Source: Eutypella sp. D-1
Lineage: Eukaryota > Ascomycota > Sordariomycetes > Xylariales > Diatrypaceae
Length of the DNA stretch: 64,000 bases
Direction: 5' to 3'
Assembly: GCA_023313575.1 (NCBI GenBank)
Contig: JAJTTP010000004.1
Location: forward strand, 868,001 to 932,000
Made by a program: the position numbers and the translations under genes
Part shown: positions 62,070 to 64,000 of the stretch, in pieces
Layout of the letters: the number at the start of each line of letters is the position of its first letter
Position numbering within the stretch: the first letter of the stretch is position 1
Notes under the pieces: model-generated
Databases searched by the model: none
Told to the model about the DNA's origin: nothing
The model's input: the letters and a program-made list of their open reading frames with translations, nothing else

Positions 62070-63218
62070 ATGAGCAACACACAACAACCACCACCACCAC
62101 CACTCGATGCGCCACCGAACGCCTCCGCCCAACATGTACCTTCGCTGCCCGTGTCCGTGCCCGCAGAGCAGCCGCTGCTGCTGACGATCCGGTTCAGCGC
62201 GGCGCTGCCGGACTTGGAGCTCGACATCCCGCGGCCGCGGAGCACGACCGTGGTGTCGCTGAAGCACACGATCCGGACGCGGCTGGCCGAGCCCAACTCC
62301 CAGCGCCGCCTGCGCTTCATCCACGGCGGCAAGATCCTGCCCGACGCCGCCGTCTTGAGTTCCGTGCTGCGCGCCCCGCTGCCGCCTCCCCCGCCCCCAC
62401 CGCGGTACGGGAGGGAGCACCACCAGCAGGAGGGGCAAGCCGGGGCCGGGAATGATGATGATAATGATGGTTATGTCGCCGGGAGGGCGGGCTGGGGTGG
62501 TAGTGGGAATGGCAAGGGCAAGGCAACCATGGGAAAGGGCAAGTCTGTCCCCGGCCGACCGCACCCGCACCAGCGCATCTACGTGAACTGCAGTATAGGC
62601 GACAGCCTGACGTCAGCGGAGCTAGCGGAAGAAGCGGCCGCCGCCGCCGCACCGCCGTCTTCCTCGACAACATCGTCTGGCACCGGGGACAAGAAGGCAG
62701 CGCAGACGACAGGAGGGGCGGGGGCAGCAGGAACAGGAACGACGACGACGACGACGACGCCGGCGCCCCGCGGTTTCGACCGCCTGCTCAGCACGGGCTT
62801 CTCGCCCGCCGAGGTGAACCAGCTACGCCTGCAGTTCCGGTCCATCCACGCGTCGCGGTACACGCCGGACACGTTGCCGTCGCCCGACGGGTTCCGGCGC
62901 ATGGAGGACGCGTGGATCGACTCGTCGAGCTCCCCCAACGCCGGCAATGCCAACCCCGCCTTGACCTCCTCGAACGGGGGCGCCGATGACGACGCATGGG
63001 GGGGAGGCGGCGGATCCGGTCCCGGCTCCGGCGTCGCGGGTACCATCGACGTCCTCGTGCGCGGCGTCGTCGTCGGCTTCATGTGGCCCCTGGGCAGCGG
63101 CGCATGGCTCATGCGTGAGGAGGGCATGAGTTCTGGCCGCAGCCGCTTCATGGTCGGCGTTGGCGTCCTCTTCAGCATCCTCATCGGCGTCATCAGGGCT
63201 ATCTCCGGCGAGAGGTGA
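62070..63218 (+). CDS. DSC3: DSC E3 ubiquitin ligase complex subunit 3
   Basis: A single exon of 382 aa. Dsc3 is a membrane subunit of the Golgi/endosomal Dsc E3 ligase, which cleaves or degrades membrane substrates such as the SREBP precursor. A ubiquitin-like domain covers about residues 38-100 (LLLTIRFSAALPDLELDI ... LRFIHGGKILPD). A long low-complexity linker follows (His/Gln, Gly, Ala, poly-Thr). The conserved C-terminal DUF2407 region begins at about 235 with RGFDRLLSTGFSPAEVNQLR, continues with PSPDGFRRMEDAWID, and ends in two membrane helices (about 325-350 and 362-380). Fungal Dsc3 proteins show this same order. The run of seven Thr codons and other simple repeats inside the linker are probably length-variable. 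The A-rich leader supports the ATG at 62070. Confidence 0.87.
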   Translation: MSNTQQPPPPPLDAPPNASAQHVPSLPVSVPAEQPLLLTIRFSAALPDLELDIPRPRSTTVVSLKHTIRTRLAEPNSQRRLRFIHGGKILPDAAVLSSVLRAPLPPPPPPPRYGREHHQQEGQAGAGNDDDNDGYVAGRAGWGGSGNGKGKATMGKGKSVPGRPHPHQRIYVNCSIGDSLTSAELAEEAAAAAAPPSSSTTSSGTGDKKAAQTTGGAGAAGTGTTTTTTTPAPRGFDRLLSTGFSPAEVNQLRLQFRSIHASRYTPDTLPSPDGFRRMEDAWIDSSSSPNAGNANPALTSSNGGADDDAWGGGGGSGPGSGVAGTIDVLVRGVVVGFMWPLGSGAWLMREEGMSSGRSRFMVGVGVLFSILIGVIRAISGER

Positions 63219-64000
63219 GGCCAAGAGGTTGGGGGGGGGGATGCTGTTTCTTCTTGGCCCTACCCTCTTCCCTTATTACTCTTCCATCTCCTTTTCCTTT
63301 CTGGCTTTGAACGGGATGGCGTAGCATCGCAGGCTGGAAGACACGGGTACCTGGTTTTGCATGGAGGACTCACTTCCATTTTCCTCCCCTTTTTCTTTTT
63401 CACTTTTTTTTTTCATTACCGGGTTTGACGCGATATCGCGTGCATGACGCACACATATTTATACGTATCTGACGGCACTACACTTACACTTACACTACAC
63501 GGCATGACATGGCATGGCATAGCATGGCATAGCATAGCGTGGGACGACTTGGGCGGCGCGGCGTTAGGAGCGGGGCGGGACAAGGCGGAAGTTCATATCT
63601 TCTTTCTGTTCTGTCTCATCGAGGAATACACACACATACACACATGTGGCAGTTTTCTTTTCTGGAAATATTCATATCACTATATACCCTGTACATAAAA
63701 TAACATACATAAACCGGACATAGACGGGACACGCACAAACAGCATCTCTTGCGACATAGAAGTCGTAATTTCAGTGTATATAAATATATATTCATATTCG
63801 AAACGTCAGGTCCCAGGGTGTCCTGGCGAAGCTCAAGGCGGTCGTCGTTGATGAGACTTTGGACAACGTGTGGGTGTCATCAGTCAATATGATTAGGCAG
63901 CCATCAATCAATCCATCGGTCACTCGTCCATCACGGCCAAATCACTTCTCCCGTCTGCCTACCCGAAATTGACCTGCTGACCTCGCCCGACCGGGTCTCG
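63219..64000. other. DSC3 3' flank and window edge
   Basis: Contains a G-run (63231-63240), T-rich stretches (about 63387-63415), a pentameric ATGGC/ATAGC repeat listed separately, and AT-rich sequence (63777-63800). No further gene recognised. Confidence 0.5.
63503..63538. repeat. pentanucleotide tandem repeat (ATGGC/ATAGC)
   Basis: About seven imperfect 5-bp units in a row, preceded by CTTACA-type hexamer repeats at 63480-63498. Confidence 0.8.

Noticed and set aside
1..64000. CRISPR arrays, rRNA, bacterial-type operons
   Set aside because: No regularly spaced repeats or rRNA motifs were seen, and the gene structure is clearly eukaryotic.

Overview
The window comes from a filamentous ascomycete, most likely a Sordariomycete. 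The genes carry short GT-AG introns (about 50-340 nt, usually 50-130) with CTRAC/TACTAAC-like branch sites. The gene set also fits: a HET-domain protein, a DSC E3 ligase subunit, fungal Kgd4, Ima1, Vfa1 and DUF1996. The intergenic DNA is scattered with TAGGTA/TACCTA motifs. I saw no rRNA, no convincing tRNA, no CRISPR array and no intact transposon.

Layout from left to right. An FHA-kinase (1.0-3.0 kb, -) and an orphan basic protein (3.9-5.9 kb, +) whose last codons lie in a 34-bp tandem repeat. A gene-free block from 5.9 to 12.9 kb ends in an F-box scrap. A divergent pair follows: VFA1 (-) and RTT106 (+), 13.2-16.4 kb. Next come a small membrane protein (17.3 kb, -), a broken SNF2 helicase piece (18.8 kb) and a second gene-free block to 25.7 kb. 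KGD4 (25.7 kb, +) and an unrecognised five-exon gene with two long hydrophobic segments (27.3-28.9 kb, -) come next. The divergent pair polynucleotide kinase/phosphatase (-) and a DUF4267-like membrane protein (+) fills 31.6-35.3 kb. A decayed gag-like ORF (36.4 kb), the tail of a dead FAD oxidoreductase (37.9 kb) and a tiny cysteine-rich secreted protein (39.0 kb, -) lie in a third gene-poor stretch.

From 41.9 kb the window is a normal gene-rich island: DUF1996 secreted protein (+), SCS7 sphingolipid alpha-hydroxylase (-), IMA1 inner nuclear membrane protein (-), ALG14 (+), HET protein (+), BNA3 kynurenine aminotransferase (-), a secreted protein made of two six-cysteine repeats (60.3 kb, +) and DSC3 (+).

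Neighbours do not form an obvious pathway or biosynthetic cluster. The housekeeping roles cover chromatin assembly, DNA end repair, the ESCRT/Vps4 cycle, the TCA cycle, sphingolipid hydroxylation, N-glycan precursor synthesis, tryptophan catabolism and Golgi quality control. Between these islands lie gene-free blocks that hold the broken genes and the more unusual proteins. Exon joins were made by eye from splice signals plus reading-frame and family continuity; every joined CDS given below is divisible by three.
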